Shown: piece after piece, positions 23,080 to 35,701 of the stretch | Layout: every line of letters starts with the position of its first letter | Numbering within the stretch: the stretch's first letter is position 1 | DNA from: Mugil cephalus | Taxonomy: Eukaryota; Chordata; Actinopteri; Mugiliformes; Mugilidae | Reading direction: 5' to 3' | DNA length: 64,000 bases | NCBI RefSeq assembly: GCF_022458985.1 | Contig: NC_061772.1 | Coordinates: 31,321,506 to 31,385,505 of the forward strand | Notes under the pieces: generated by a model | The model's input: the letters and a program-made list of their open reading frames with translations, nothing else | Told to the model about the DNA's origin: nothing | The model's database searches: none | Position numbers and translations under genes: made by a program

Positions 23080-25748
23080 GAATCTGCAAAATCTGTCTCC
23101 TGAAAGATGACAAATTCATCTCTTATCTGAAAAGTGAATTTAAGATTTTTGTCTTTCAATTCACAATCTACTAGCAACCCATCCTTACTGTGGGAATCTG
23201 CCAAAGCATACATCAGGGGTTTATTTGTAGCCTCTTCAGCCTCGAAAAAGAAAAAAACTATTTGAACATCAACTAAAGCTGCTCTGGACACTTTACTAAC
23301 CCAGCAGTCCAAGAGTGCTTTCCTGTTCTCACAGCAGAGGCTATATGAGTATGGGGATAAGCCCAGTAAGTATCTATCTCATTTGACCAAAATCAAAAGA
23401 GACTCTCAAGTGATTCCTTCAGTCTAAGACAGGAATGGCACCCGCCACTTTGATATCAAAAACATTAATAATGCCTTCAGGCAATTTTACGCTAGGTTGT
23501 ATGAATTGGATCATCCACAGGGAGTTTCAGACAGGATGGAATCCTTTTTAGGGAAATGAACCCTTCCGACCATCTCTGATTCCCAAAAACATGAATTGGA
23601 TGCTCCCATCTCCAGGGAGGAGGCCTTGTTGGCACTTAAAGGACTGCAATCAGGGGAGGCACCTGGGCCTGATGGCCTGAGCAGTGAATTTTATCGAGAA
23701 TTTTAAGATGTGGGTATAGACTCCTTCTTGGATATGTTGGAACAGAGAAGAGAAGCCGACGTCACCTTAATTTAAAAAAAAAGGAAAGTCTCCTGAGGAC
23801 TGTTCAGGATACAGGCATATTGTTCTTCTGAATCAGGACATTAAAATATAATCTAAAATATTGGCAGTATGTCTAGAGAAAGTTCTACCTTTTCTTATCA
23901 GAGAAGATCAGACAGGTTTTTATCAAAGATAGAAGTTCTAGTTACAATGTTAGGAGGCTCCTGCACATTATCAATATTTGTCAGACACAGGAAATTGATA
24001 GCATGGAGGCAGAAAAAGCATTCGACCATGTCGAATGGTCATACCTGTTTTATGTTTTACATAAATTTAATTTGGGAGACAATTTCATTTGATGGGTCAA
24101 ATTATTATATAAGAACCCCATGGCCGCAGTCATCACCAACGACTATAGATCTGACAACTTCCCACTTCATTGCTCAACACGTCAGGGCTGCCCTCTTAGT
24201 CCTGCTCTTTTTGCTCTTGTGATAGAACCTCTCGCTGAGGCCATAAGGCTGAAATAATTGGTATAAATGTGGGTGGAATCCAACATAAAATTTCTCTTCA
24301 CGCAGATGACATTTTGCTTTATGTGTCGGAGCCTGAAGCTTCGGTTGATGTAATCACTTTGGATGTCTGCCTTAGAGATAGAACTGACACACCTCCCTCA
24401 CTACCCCACTCACACCCCACTACTTTTGTCAGGCAAGGTATTGAAGCTGCTTAATGACTGGCTGAGTGACTTCATTTGGAACAAGAGGAAGCCCAGGCTA
24501 AAAGTAGCAAAACTACAACTTCCCAGTTTGAAGGGTGGTCTAGATCTTCCCAACGTCAGATGCTAATCAGCTGGGATCTCATTTAAGATTTATAGCAGAA
24601 TGGGTCAAGGAGGAATCTTCTTCTGATTTTCTGAATTTGGAAAAGTCACAGACCTCAGGCTCTCTGTCAGGCCTTTTGGCCTTCAAGGACTTAAAGTCAA
24701 CCAGAAGCCATTGTAGAAACAACCCCATGATCTGTAATACTTTAAAAGCATGGTTTATTACACAGAAACTTGAAGGGAGATCTAGACTAACATCTTCATT
24801 GATTCCAATTCAGGGCAATCCTAACTTCTTGCCAGGTATGGTGGATGGTGGGTTTAGTACTTGGACATCTCATGGGATAAAAAGGATGCGTGAACTATTT
24901 CAGGGTGCATCCATGCTATCATTTGCACAACTCCAACTATTTTTGCACGATAAAATATAATCTTCAGGGTAACTGCTCTCAATATTGATGCCACTACATC
25001 TGCAGTTGAACAATTACTCCTCTTTGGCCCAGCTAAGAAATACATTACTTGCTTTTACAATGTCTTAAGCCAGATTGATGTGACAAATGTGCAGGATGTT
25101 ATGATGACTTGGCATGGTGAACTTGGTATACACAATGATGGGGATAAATGGACTAAGATTTGGACTCAAACAAAGAAAATATCTGTGTGTAACCGTGCCA
25201 GATTGCTGCACTTTAAAATTGTGCACCGTTTACAGATTTCTCCTAACAAAAGACATAAAATGAACTCTCAACTCTCACCCACATGTCTAAAATGTAAAAT
25301 TGCAGTGGGCACCTATACTCACTATATTCAGGCATACTGGATGGATGATGTATTACAAGATCTGGAAAACATATTACCCCAGAGAGGATACTATTGTGGA
25401 TGGTGACTCTACCAGACTCTATAATATCCTCACATATGCAGCAAAGGAAGAACATCTTTATCTTGGATAAGTGACAAGCTACCCACTAAATAAAGCTGAG
25501 TACCTGACCTGTCTGCTCCACTCTTCAGAGTTACAATTTATGAATATTTGGACTCCATATATTAACTTTTCCAACTCTGCAGTGAGCTTTAGTGTTGTCC
25601 TTGGTTAGGCCCTGGCTCTTTATCTGTGTCTTGTTTTCATTGCACTGGTTGGGTTCATGCGAGATGTGAATGTGTTGTACTGGGTGTTGTTTTATTGTTG
25701 TTGTTATGTAAATGTATATAAAAAGCTCAATAAACATATTTGAGAAAA
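23080..25748 (+). mobile_element. Second L1-type LINE relic, sense orientation
   Basis: Pieces in order: WESAKAYIRGLF near 23190; FRQFYARLYELDHPQG near 23480; REEALLALKGLQSGEAPGPD near 23620-23680; the HADD-type RT active site (SLHADDILLYV) near 24300; DWLSDFIWNKRKPRLKVAKL near 24455-24515; L1 C-terminal part 24637-25400. It ends TCAATAAACATATTTGAG plus an A run at 25727-25751. It is full of stops, so dead, and differs in sequence from the L1 at 20.4-22.3 kb. Confidence 0.85.
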
Positions 25749-25948
25749 AAATCAGAGAGGAGCCTGATAGCTGAAGGCTCTACCTCCATTCTACTTTAGA
25801 ACCTCTTGGAACCACAATTAGACCTGAACCTAACCGAGTGACCAGGACATTTGTTAATGTGAGGTCTGAATGTGCCCAGAGTTTACTGCCCAATTCTGAC
25901 TGTTGTACTTTTTTTCGGTCTTTGTTTTAGACTCACTGTGATCTCAAC

Positions 25949-27502
25949 ATGGGTGATGTCAAAACTCTCGTCCAAGAAATATTTTCTTGGCTGAAGCTGC
26001 AGGAAGAAAGTGCAGAGAAGTTGAAGAACCTGGCCAATGAGATGGAAGAACGTCAGAAAGCCATTAATGTCACTAAAGTTGTGGGGAGCTCTGTCTCTGT
26101 AGGTGGTGCAGCTGCCCTGACAGTAGCAGGGATATCAGTCCTCACAGGAGGAGCAGCAATACCTTTTATAGGCGCAGCAGCAACAGTAGCATCAGTGGCT
26201 GGTGTGGCTACCAACATCACCTCTGATCTCGTTGGTGCCGCTAAATCAAGTGACACCATGAAAGAGGCAGATAAGATTTCAGAGAAGATGGAAGATCTTA
26301 AGAAGAAGATTCAAGAACTTGTGAAGTCACTGAGAGAGGAGTGGCTGAAGAAAGAAAAACAGGAACCAGGAACCTCTCCAGAAGATTATGTTATCAGAGA
26401 AATTGTGAAAGAAATAGCAAGACTCAACAAATTTAAAATGGATGATGATTTAGACAACGAGATGTTTGGGAAGAATGCTGGTGACAGTCTTATGAAGGGG
26501 TCTATACTGGATTTCCCACAGCTTTCAAACTTCATTACAGCTATTACAGCTGAAATAGCAGATGAAGAATTGAAAGCTGCAACCACAGCTGCAATGAGAG
26601 CTGGAGCAGTAGTCACAATGAACGTCATAGGGAGAGGTGCAGAATATGCAATAAAATCTGCAGGCAAAGAAGCAGCGGAACATGCAGTAAAAGTTACTGC
26701 TGCAAGAGCTGCAGTAAAAGCTGCAGCCATACCAGCAACTGAACAAGCAGCAAGAGCTGCAGCCAAACAGGCAGCTGAAGAAGCAGCAAAAGCTGCTGTA
26801 GCAAAAGCTGCAGCTGAACAAACAGCAAGAGCTGCTGCAGCACAAGCAGTAAGCATGCAGTTGGCTGAAGAAGCAGCCGAACAGGCAGCAAAAGCTGCTG
26901 TAGCAAAGGCTGCAGCAGCAAAAGCTGCAGCTGCTGCTGCAGCAAAAGCAGGTGCAGCCAGAGCTACAGCCAAACAAGCAGCGAACCAGGCAGCACAAGC
27001 TGCTGCAGCCAAAGCTGCAGCTAAAGCGACAGCTAAAGCAGCTGGACATGTAAGTATCAATTACATCAAGAGGTGATACCAGTAAGTTATGTTATTTAAA
27101 TGTTTGATCGCAGGTTAACAACCACATTCATCAGTGGTACCCAGCATGGTCCTGGGAGGATAAGAGAGGTTAGCATAGGTTAGCATATGTCAGTGGGATA
27201 AGATGTTCAGTATGTCAAACATCAAGTGTAAAGTCACCACACCATTAAAAATGTCCTCGTCCAGGTGGATAATGTGTCCTTCTTTGCTCTATTCAGGCTC
27301 TTGGTGGAGTGATTGGACTCGCGTTTACGGTTCCTGAGCTGATTATCAACTGTAAAGATCTGGACAAATGTGACACGAATGCCAGTAGGATCCTGAGAGA
27401 GAACGCCAAAGCTATCCTGACTATTGTTAAACAGATCAGGGAAGAACTGGATGAAATGCAGTGAGTATGAATACAACAGTATTCACAATGAAAAGAGGCA
27501 GG

Positions 27503-27568
<66 letters not shown>

Positions 27569-27736
27569 CTTTTTTAGGTTTTCTCTCCTTATTCTGAGAT
27601 AAAGTAGCTGTGCTGAACTGAAACGCCTCACTTTAAAATGATTTAATAGAGCAGATTATATCAGTAATATTGCTTGTTTTTTGTTCTTCACAGGAAAATG
27701 TTTCGGCGTTTAGCTGCGAAAAAGAAAGAGAAGTGA
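25949..27736 (+). CDS. Apolipoprotein L-like protein, copy 1, with long alanine-rich tract
   Basis: Exons 25949-27049, 27297-27460 and 27694-27736 join in frame (GT-AG, phases 0 and 2) into about 435 residues. The start is the first ATG after a conserved acceptor (TTTTGTTTTAG at 25920-25930), in the context TCAACATGG. Residues 1-50 are charged and helical (EIFSWLKLQEESAEKLKNLA). Residues 50-95 form two hydrophobic helices (VVGSSVSVGGAAALTVAG, GAAIPFIGAAATVASVAG), the apolipoprotein L hallmark. A coiled segment follows. Residues about 240-366 are alanine-rich with K/E/Q spacing. The end (exon 2, ALGGVIGLAFTVPELI, then REELDEM) matches the APOL C-terminal region. Mammalian APOLs bind lipid or form membrane channels and are often interferon-induced; function here is inferred only from family. 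A signal peptide is not seen. An L1 ends about 200 bp upstream, so a first non-coding exon was not found. Confidence 0.85.
27507..27564. repeat. (TA)n microsatellite in APOL-like copy 1 intron 2
   Basis: Nearly pure TA dinucleotides over about 58 bp, between coding exons 2 and 3. Confidence 0.95.
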
Positions 27737-28204
27737 AAACTCCTTCAAACTCGTAGACATGAATGAAAGGTACCTGGGGTGTGTTATCAAAATATTTAAA
27801 TCAAATGTTGATGTGGAAGGTAAAGAAAATCTATCCATCTATCATTTAACGCAGGGCTGGGCAATTCATTTCTACAGGGGCCACATGCGAAACCTGAACT
27901 GTGTTGGAGGCCAAACCAAACGATAACTTGAACGTAATTCTGCTCAATATTAATTTTCTCCCATTGTAAAAAGCAGTAAATTATATATGTTGATAAGCTG
28001 CTACTGGTAATCAGACACATAAGAATATTCTGTAGATATTTATTTAAATTTATGAGTTTTGTTGTAGGTTGAAGAGGAAAATGAAACAATCGATCTGTAG
28101 TTTTGGATAAAACGCATTCGAATGTTGGAAACTTTGTCCTCTTTGGAAAACGTCAGTGAACCAAGAAGTGACCATGTAGTTACATGAATTATTTTCTGTA
28201 TCTC

Positions 28205-28220
28205 AATAAAGGTCAATAAA
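28205..28220 (+). promoter_or_regulatory. Tandem poly(A) signals, likely APOL-like copy 1
   Basis: AATAAA occurs at 28205-28210 and again at 28215-28220, about 470 bp after the stop codon and immediately before a piggyBac MITE. Confidence 0.45.
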
Positions 28221-28223
28221 TGT

Positions 28224-28610
28224 TTAACCCTTTAAGACCTGAATGTCCGTCTGCCCACAAAGAGAAGCTTGCTGTATTTGAATTACCGTAACTCACAGAT
28301 GGACAATATTCAAGTTGCGCTTTCTAGAAAAAACACTGCCATTACGGTAATGATGCTGCTGTGGCTGCAGGTTGGAGAGCAACGATCACGGAGCCTCAGT
28401 AAGAGAGACTTGTTTGGAGGAATTTGTTGGTAAAAACAAAGTTAGTTATACCCTTGAGATGTCACGAAGGTCTTCCAGGCAAAAGCACAACTAACCAGTG
28501 TTCAGTCACAATGAATATTATCAATAGAACCAAACCACTGTGACTTACGGTAATTTATAATCAGCCGCTTTGACGGATGCCAGCGATCCGTTCAGGCTTT
28601 TGAGGGTTAA
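28224..28610. mobile_element. piggyBac-type MITE with TTAA target duplication
   Basis: TTAA at 28224-28227 and at 28607-28610 flank a 379-bp element. It starts CCCTTTAAGACCTGAATG and ends CGTTCAGGCTTTTGAGGG, terminal inverted repeats of about 18 bp. TTAA duplication and CCCT ends are the piggyBac signature. No transposase is encoded. Internal TTACGGTAAT motifs occur in both halves. Confidence 0.8.
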
Positions 28611-28879
28611 TAGATGCAAGAAGCTGTTTCAATCTTACTTTTTGAAGAATTAACGAACTAACAGCATCATGACGTAAATAACACATCATGGCTCAAAATA
28701 AAAGCAACACAGTCGTATTACATGCACAGAATAAATACTTGTTCATCTGTACTTATGACTGACATACCATGGGCCATAAAATGCCCAGGTCTGATGTAAG
28801 GGAATGTATTGTCTGTGTTAATGTGTTTAACCTGTAACAATCCAGTGTAATGCAAGTGGCATGTGATTTGACCACTATC

Positions 28880-29160
28880 CTAATAGAAAATGCGCTACTT
28901 CAACACCCAGTTTATTACATCAAAATATAGCAACACAACTGATCTATGCTGGAGGGAGTGTGGATTTGTGGGTGACACCACCCATATATTCTAGGATTGG
29001 CCAAAAATAAAAGAGTTCTGGGAAAATATTCAGAAGGAAATTAAACAGATTATAGGTATTACTTTTCCTATGGCTTATAAAAAAAAACTTATATAAAAAA
29101 AAACTTATAAAAAAAAAACTCTCCATAAGATTAGAACAGCATATTATTCTTCATTAATAG
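28880..29160 (+). mobile_element. Short L1-type 3' fragment
   Basis: Translation contains LCWRECGFVGDTTHIF followed by a stop and DWPKIKEFWENIQKEIKQII, the Cys/His-bearing C-terminal region of L1-type RT proteins. It ends in A-rich sequence at 29078-29120. Confidence 0.65.
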
Positions 29161-30810
29161 AAGAAAACAAGAACAACCCCAGATTTCTTTTCAGCTGTAG
29201 CCAGGCTGACAAAGAGTCACAGCTCTGTTGAGCATCTATTCCTTCAGCCCTCAGCAGTAATGACTTCATGAGCTTCTTTACTGATAAAATTGTTGCATTA
29301 GAGATAAAATTCATAGCACCCTTCCATCTGTCAAAGATGTAAGTACAGTGGCATTAGAAACCTCTGTAGGACCGAGTCAGTATTTGGATTCTTTCTCCCT
29401 AATTGATCTTCCTGAGCTCACTTCAGTTATTACAGCATCTAAACCATCAACTTGTCTTCTAGACCCCATCACAACTAAGTTGCTCAAGGAGGTTTTTCCA
29501 TTAATTAATACCTCCATATAAAATCAGATAAACTTGTCTTTATTAACAGGATATGTGCCCCAGTCTTTTAAAACTGCTGTAATTAAACCATTACTTAAAA
29601 AACCCACAGCTCTAGTTAAAGTAACCAATGATCTCCTCATGGCTTCAGACGATGGACTTGTCTCTATACTTGTCCTGCTAGATCTCAGTGCTGCATTTGA
29701 CACTATTGATCACAATATATTACTACAGAGACTTGAAAGTGTGATCAAGATTACAGGAACTGCACTAGACTGGTTTAAATCGTATCTGTCAGACAGATTC
29801 CAGTTTGTCCATGTAAACAACAACTCTTCTATATATACCAAAGTAAGCTATGGAGTTCCTCAGGGTTCTGTGCTAGGACCAATATTATTCACATTATACA
29901 TGCTTCCCTTAGGCAATATTATTAGAAAGCACGGCATAAACTTCCATTGCTATGCAGATGATACCCAGCTATATTTATCCATGAAACCAGATGAAACTAA
30001 TCAGCTGGTTAAACTCCAAGCACCTTAAAGACATAAAGGCTTGGATGACCTGTAATTTTCTACTTTTAAACTCAGACAAAACAGAAGTTATCGTATTTGG
30101 CTCTAAACATGTCAGAGATTCATTATCTAATCACCTGCTTTTGTTGGATGGCGTTACCTTGGCCTCCAGTGCTACTGTGAAAAACCTTGGTGTTATATTT
30201 GACCAGGATATGTCCTTTAATTCTCACATAAAGCAGGTGACCAGGACTGCTTTCTTTCACCTTCGTAATATCATCAACATTAGGAACATCCTTTCTCAGA
30301 GTGATGCGGAAAAACTAGTTGATGCATTTGTGTCTTCCAGGCTGGATTATTGTAACTCGTTACTGTCTGGCTCCAAATACTCTTTAAAAAGCCTCCAACT
30401 GATTCAAAACGCTGCAGCAAGAGCACTGACAGGAATTAGCAAGAGAGATCATATTACTCCAGTATTAGCTTCTCTTCATTGGCACCCTTTAAAATCTAGA
30501 ATTGAATTTAAAATCCTCCTCCTTATCTTATCATTTTATTTTCTATCTCTTATAATTTACTAACCACTGTGTCTCCCTCTCTTATCTTGTTTCTCCTGTT
30601 CTTCTTCTCTCTCTATCTTCTCTGGTTCTACCCGGCTGGTCTTCAGCAGATGGTTCCTCTATATGAGCTGGTTCTGCTCCTGGTTTCTTCCTGTTAAAGG
30701 GAGTTTTTCCCTCAGGCTGCTCTGGAGGTTTCAGGCTGGTTTTTGTGAAGCGCCATGAGACGATTTGTGTTGTTATTGGCGCTATATAAATAAAACTGAA
30801 TAGAATTGAA
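29161..30810 (+). mobile_element. L2-type LINE with large surviving reverse-transcriptase ORFs
   Basis: Two overlapping frames, 29534-30028 and 29991-30563, cover the reverse transcriptase: [34 protein letters not shown], active-site [48 protein letters not shown] frameshift near 30010 and loss of the endonuclease part make it inactive. The tail ends GCTATATAAATAAAACTGAA. Confidence 0.9.
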
Positions 30811-33464
30811 TATTTATATGGAATAATGTGGAAATCTAATATTGTTGAAAATGCTTTAAATGTATTAACTTTTAAAACTTATATTTCTTCCAGACCAGGT
30901 AATGTCATTTGATTTAAAAGAGAATAATTACATGCATTATTTCTTTGCACTTCATTTGTGAAGAACGGGTTTGTGTGTTTGGATGGTTCATCACTGTTCA
31001 GAGTTCTCCTTTGGTTCTCCTAACTTGTTTGTTTTGGATGGTTCCTCCTCAGTCTGAAAGGTAAAGGACAGAACACTTCTTTTATTTTGTGTTAGGGAAG
31101 TTGTTACATAGTTTTTTTTAATGTTAACCTATTTCTCTAATCCTTTTTAGACAAGGTTACATTTCCCCTCTTTAAGGAGAGTCTCTGATCCTGTGAGTTA
31201 AATATTAGATGTTTACTATGGCTGAGGACGGAGTAGAAGACGAGACCTGCTGCTGGTTACGGGGCTGTTCCAGTTCTGTCTGGTGAAGTGAAGCCACTTT
31301 GGTCCATTTCAGTCTCTCCTCCATGTTCCTTGTCGTCACGCGATGAAGATTCGGCACAAAAAGACTAATGATGTCGATGAATGGAAGCAGTTGTTGATGC
31401 CCATCCCTAGTCCTGGTTTTATTTCATTTGTTTTGATGAAAAACCATTCATTAATGAAGGGGTGGATGTAAGGCAGTTGCTATTTACGTCAATAGATGGT
31501 GCTGTTGTATGTTTTTTCTTTCAGATGTTCACCCACAGGCACGCCATTTTTAATTGTTTGAGAGAGAGAATAAACAGCAAATTAGCTGAGCCTGAGTCTG
31601 CATTTCACCCCCACAACAACACAACACAGAGTCCTCGGGCGCAGAGAGGCGCCAGAGCCAGTGCAAGATAAAAATCACACAATAACACAACTATTCTTTG
31701 CAATTCCAGACAGAAATAAAGAGCAGGATAGGCAATAAAAGCTTTAAAAACTGCCACGAGTCATTAACCATTACAAATCAAATGATGATTCCGGGTTTTT
31801 ACTCTGAGTTTTCCACTGATTTAACTACTGATGTGTTTTATGTTTTCACTCTGACGATTAAATCCAGTGAGATGCAGCATCATTTAAGAACAGCTGTGGT
31901 CATGTTGGCTGCTGTGTGTGTGTGTGTGGAAGTGATAATGTTAATTAAACTCACTCCTGGTCTTCATCCTCCTCCTCCTCCTCCTCCTCATCTCCAGAGG
32001 AGTCAGTTTTCATCTTCACTGACAGAAGATGAACCAGTGACCTCCTGACTACAGTGTCTCCATCCACTGAGTCACAGACTCAACCAGGGCTCAGCTCCCT
32101 CCTCATGATTTCCCCCAAAACTACTTGATTTTACTGCTTTTACTTTCTTCTTCACAACAAACGCTTTCTTGTTTTAATTGTGTTACGTTCTTTGTGGTCC
32201 GCTCTTAGTTTGCATGAATGATTCATCACTAGACTGTGTGCACCCTTCATTGTTTCTTACTTACTGACCATCAAACTCATTTAAATATTAGCCAAAGATA
32301 ATACAAGTAAACACAACATGCAGTTTTTAGATGAAGGTTTTGATTGTTGAGGAGGCTTTAAATCCAGACCTCCATGGTTCTTTCCTGTTAAAACTCATCT
32401 GTGGTTTATCACCTGAGACCTGAGACCTGAGGACATCCTGAGACCTGAGGACATCCAGAGACCTGAGGACATCCTGAGACCTGGAGCCTCGCTGGGCTCA
32501 GTTAAGGTCAGAGTTCAGAAAGAGACCAGACCAAATACTGTAAAGCCGGACTCCATTCCACCTGGAGTCAAAGTAACAGAGCATTTCAGAAAAAGATCAG
32601 GAACAGGTCGACCAGACCTGATCTCCAGACACGGCTCCCAGTGCAGAGGTCGAATGATACAGAGTAAGACAGAAAACAGCAACAGGTACAATATGAAAAT
32701 CATAAATGTCAGATTTAGGAGTCAACATTTGGATCAGCCGAGTCAGCCAGAGAATCAGATCGGACCCAAATCCATCGTTTAAATGTGAGGAAACACTAGA
32801 GAAGTTTGTCCTGATTGATGCTGTGACGCTTCGGAAAGTTATTTCCTAATTAAAACCAGCAACCGGCTCTTTAGATCCATCCGTGCATCCTTTTTTAAAA
32901 TCAATTTGCAGTTTTTAAAATGAGGATGTTCTGAATTATCTGAATAGAATTTAGGCCCCGCGCCCCACACCACTGGTTTATGGTCACAAAATGATTTAGA
33001 AATAAAAAGGTTCAGTTTTTGGACTGAGTTTGGAGCCCACACCAGGAGTGACTTGCACCTATCACCTGTTTTGCAGCCACAGCTGTGTCATTAGAGGCAA
33101 CTCAGCAATTACAACGGAGGCACAAGGTAAGAGACACAGATTCCATCCCATGGACCAAACCAATGCCTCATGTGTAAACTCCCCAAACGTCCATATACAA
33201 CCATCATATGAGTAACTGACTCATCATCAGGCTCAGCCAGTCAGAACCATGTGCACATCATTGGCCTGCAGAGACATGGTCCTAGAAAAAGTCTCTTTCC
33301 TTGACAAACAAACCAGCGAGAAGAATTGAGAAGAGAAGAATTGAAATACAATATATTTTCACACCTGCAGATTGGAGAGCGTCTTGTTTGAGAGCTCCAG
33401 CAGAGAGGACAGTCTGGCTCCTGTCTGCATTTACATGAGGCCCCGCCCCCCCAACATTTCAAGT
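30811..33464. other. Intergenic DNA between APOL-like copies 1 and 2
   Basis: No exon chain recognised. It has a CTC run at 31968-31990 and a short tandem repeat of CCTGAGACCTGAGGACAT units at 32408-32484. Several small frames exist but none resembles a known protein. Confidence 0.5.
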
Positions 33465-33600
33465 CTACAGATTTTATTTTATCTTATTCAATTTTATTTT
33501 GATATTATTTCATCTTTCTCAGTCATACACCTACACAGCACATTTCACTGCACATTGTACTATGTAGAACTGTGACAAATAAAACCTTATCTTATCTCAC
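33465..33600 (+). mobile_element. LINE 3' UTR fragment
   Basis: Contains GCACATTGTACTATGTAGAA, then TGACAAATAAAACC and CTTATCTTATC, the common 3' end of Rex/CR1-type fish LINEs. Confidence 0.55.
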
Positions 33601-33944
33601 TTCTTAGAGAACAGGACAGAGTCTGCAAACACAAATCAGAACCAGGTGACGCTGCATAAATGTCCTTTAGGTCTGTTCCTCTGAAGAACCGCGCCCCATT
33701 TCTACACTCAGACCCATGTTAATTATTGAAGACTGGACCTTAGAACAGTTATTAATGAGTTACAGTCAAACTGTGCAGATGTTGAGTAAAGTCCAGACAC
33801 ATCAGGCTCTTATGGCCTTGAACATGGAAGCAGTGTGTTCAGGTAAATCATGTGGTTTACAGGAAACCAGGGAAACTGTTTGTCCTGATCAGGAAAAGAT
33901 GGAAATCTGAGTTCATTTCTTTCTGGATCGCTGCAGGAAATCTT

Positions 33945-34061
33945 CAGTACTTTCACTTTCACCTCCATCCTGGTATAAATACAGAAACCCTGAAGGTTCC
34001 CTTTGAGACGAGAGCCTCAGCTCCATCAGCTCAACACAACCAGCCTCAGCTCAACACAAAG
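33945..34061 (+). promoter_or_regulatory. TATA promoter with interferon-response-type element and non-coding first exon, probably of APOL-like copy 2
   Basis: ACTTTCACTTTCACC (33949-33963) reads GTGAAAGTGAAAG on the other strand, matching the ISRE/IRF pattern GAAANNGAAA. TATAAAT follows at 33974-33980. About 30 bp further, an AG/CA-rich stretch (CTCAGCTCCATCAGCTCAAC and a near-repeat) ends AAA|GTAAGA at 34061, a good 5' splice site. The next usable acceptor upstream of an ATG on this strand is 37118-37129, just before APOL-like copy 2. Linking them is inference. Mammalian APOL genes are interferon-induced, which fits. Confidence 0.55.
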
Positions 34062-34459
34062 TAAGACCACAGTGTTTATTTATTGTTTTATTCTTTAAAT
34101 CAAAATCAGTTTTACTTTGAAACTAATTCTTAATTAAAGAATAATAATCGTTTATAAAGTAATACATAACTACATTAGACGTTAGTAAGCTGTTTATAAA
34201 TGGGGTGATTAATTAGTGTGTGTTAATAAATGCTTCATGTGTTCTTACTGTAACTGGTTCATTTGTTATAAAACATTGATTTATTGTTAATGAACGTGTG
34301 TGAGCTCAATGAGACTTTATAAAGGAAATTTAAACTTTCAGTTAATTCAACAAAACAACACATAGTGACATAAACCGGGCATATTTATTTTAAAAAGTAC
34401 TTAATTATTCACTTTCTTTACTGGGATAATGAACATAAACATGTGAATAGGTCAGATTG

Positions 34460-34463
<4 letters not shown>

Positions 34464-34495
<32 letters not shown>
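34464..34495 (+). repeat. 32-nt poly(G) tract
   Basis: An uninterrupted run of 32 G in AT-rich surroundings, inside the presumed 5' UTR intron of APOL-like copy 2. It could form a G-quadruplex; true length is uncertain because such runs are hard to sequence. Confidence 0.9.
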
Positions 34496-34496
<1 letters not shown>

Positions 34497-34499
34497 CTG

Positions 34500-35700
34500 T
34501 GTAAAACACTGGCAGGAATTACACTGTGCCCTACATCATATTGCAGTAAAGTGCTCGGTGTAAATTGCACTTAGCTCTGTTGCCACTATATTAATGCACT
34601 TTAAATAAAATAAAGTGGAGAAAAGAATCTCATTAAATAGTATTTTCTGTAGCACAGTTTACACAAACAATTAATACATAATTTATGTAGACTTTCTAAT
34701 AACTCCTTGAAAAATATATTTCAAAATGAAATGTTAAATATTTACATTATAAATGATAATCTGATCATTAGGAAATGATGAACATACCATTAATAAACAT
34801 GTTGCATAGATGTTAATGATTTAAGAACAACGCGTCTATAGCTACATTCATAAACTTCCTCCTATTAATGTAGCAGTAATGTGTCATAAGAGATGAATTC
34901 ATATTGAATAATGCTTCATAGTGTGGAGTTATTATAAAGTGTGAACTCTTGCTCTGCTCTGTTCAGGCTTTTCACATGTTTTGTTGATCATCTCTTTACT
35001 TCTTGGTTCCTCTAACTGAGCAGCAGGTTTAGCTTTAAATCACATTAAGAATGCAGGTCACGCAATTCAAAAGAGAACTCAAATGATTTACCTGCTTTCA
35101 TCCAATTCATCCGTTATATATTTCAGGTGGAAATAAGTTGCATTGAATGGTTGTATTTTAAGGAGGGAACATTTCATTTAATTATCTGTAGTAGTTAATG
35201 TGTGATTCATGTAAATAACCAGACATTTATATCTTTTCTAAATGGACCTTAAGGGATTTTGTCACGTTTTAATCCTCATATCAACACATGAGCGGACAAA
35301 TCTGATGCTTTATCTAATGTGTGTCTTTATTAGTGCAACACAGAGACAGATAGTGTCCAGGACATCCTCCTGAATTACCTCAAAGCTTCTGAATGCTGCA
35401 GAAATCAGGCGTGGTCTGTCTGCGGTGGAGCATTCGTTTACCCATTCACACATTTGACAGATCTAATCTTAAATCAGTAAAGATAAGATTAAACCTAACC
35501 AAAAGTGAAAGAAACAATGGAGGGTTAAAGAAAACTGCTCGAAGATGTGAAGTCACTGTGGAGGAAATTTTCATATTCAGTCATTTTCTTTTTTGCAAAT
35601 GTATTTTGTATAAACATTTCTCATGTATTAGCATGTTACAATGTAGTAGCACAGAATTTCATGACTATTAAAAGAGAAGTAATAAGACATTTTTATTAAG
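34500..35700. other. AT-rich intron or intergenic sequence
   Basis: No exon, RNA gene or defined repeat recognised. Confidence 0.45.
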
Positions 35701-35701
35701 A

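Noticed and set aside
26386-27060. Long minus-strand Ala-, Cys- and Leu-rich frames opposite the APOL-like gene
   Set aside because: They mirror the GCA/GCT alanine repeats of the real exon; a second set occurs at 37585-38148 for the same reason.
31462-31671. 69-codon frame as a small gene
   Set aside because: No recognisable domain, splice partner or regulatory context.
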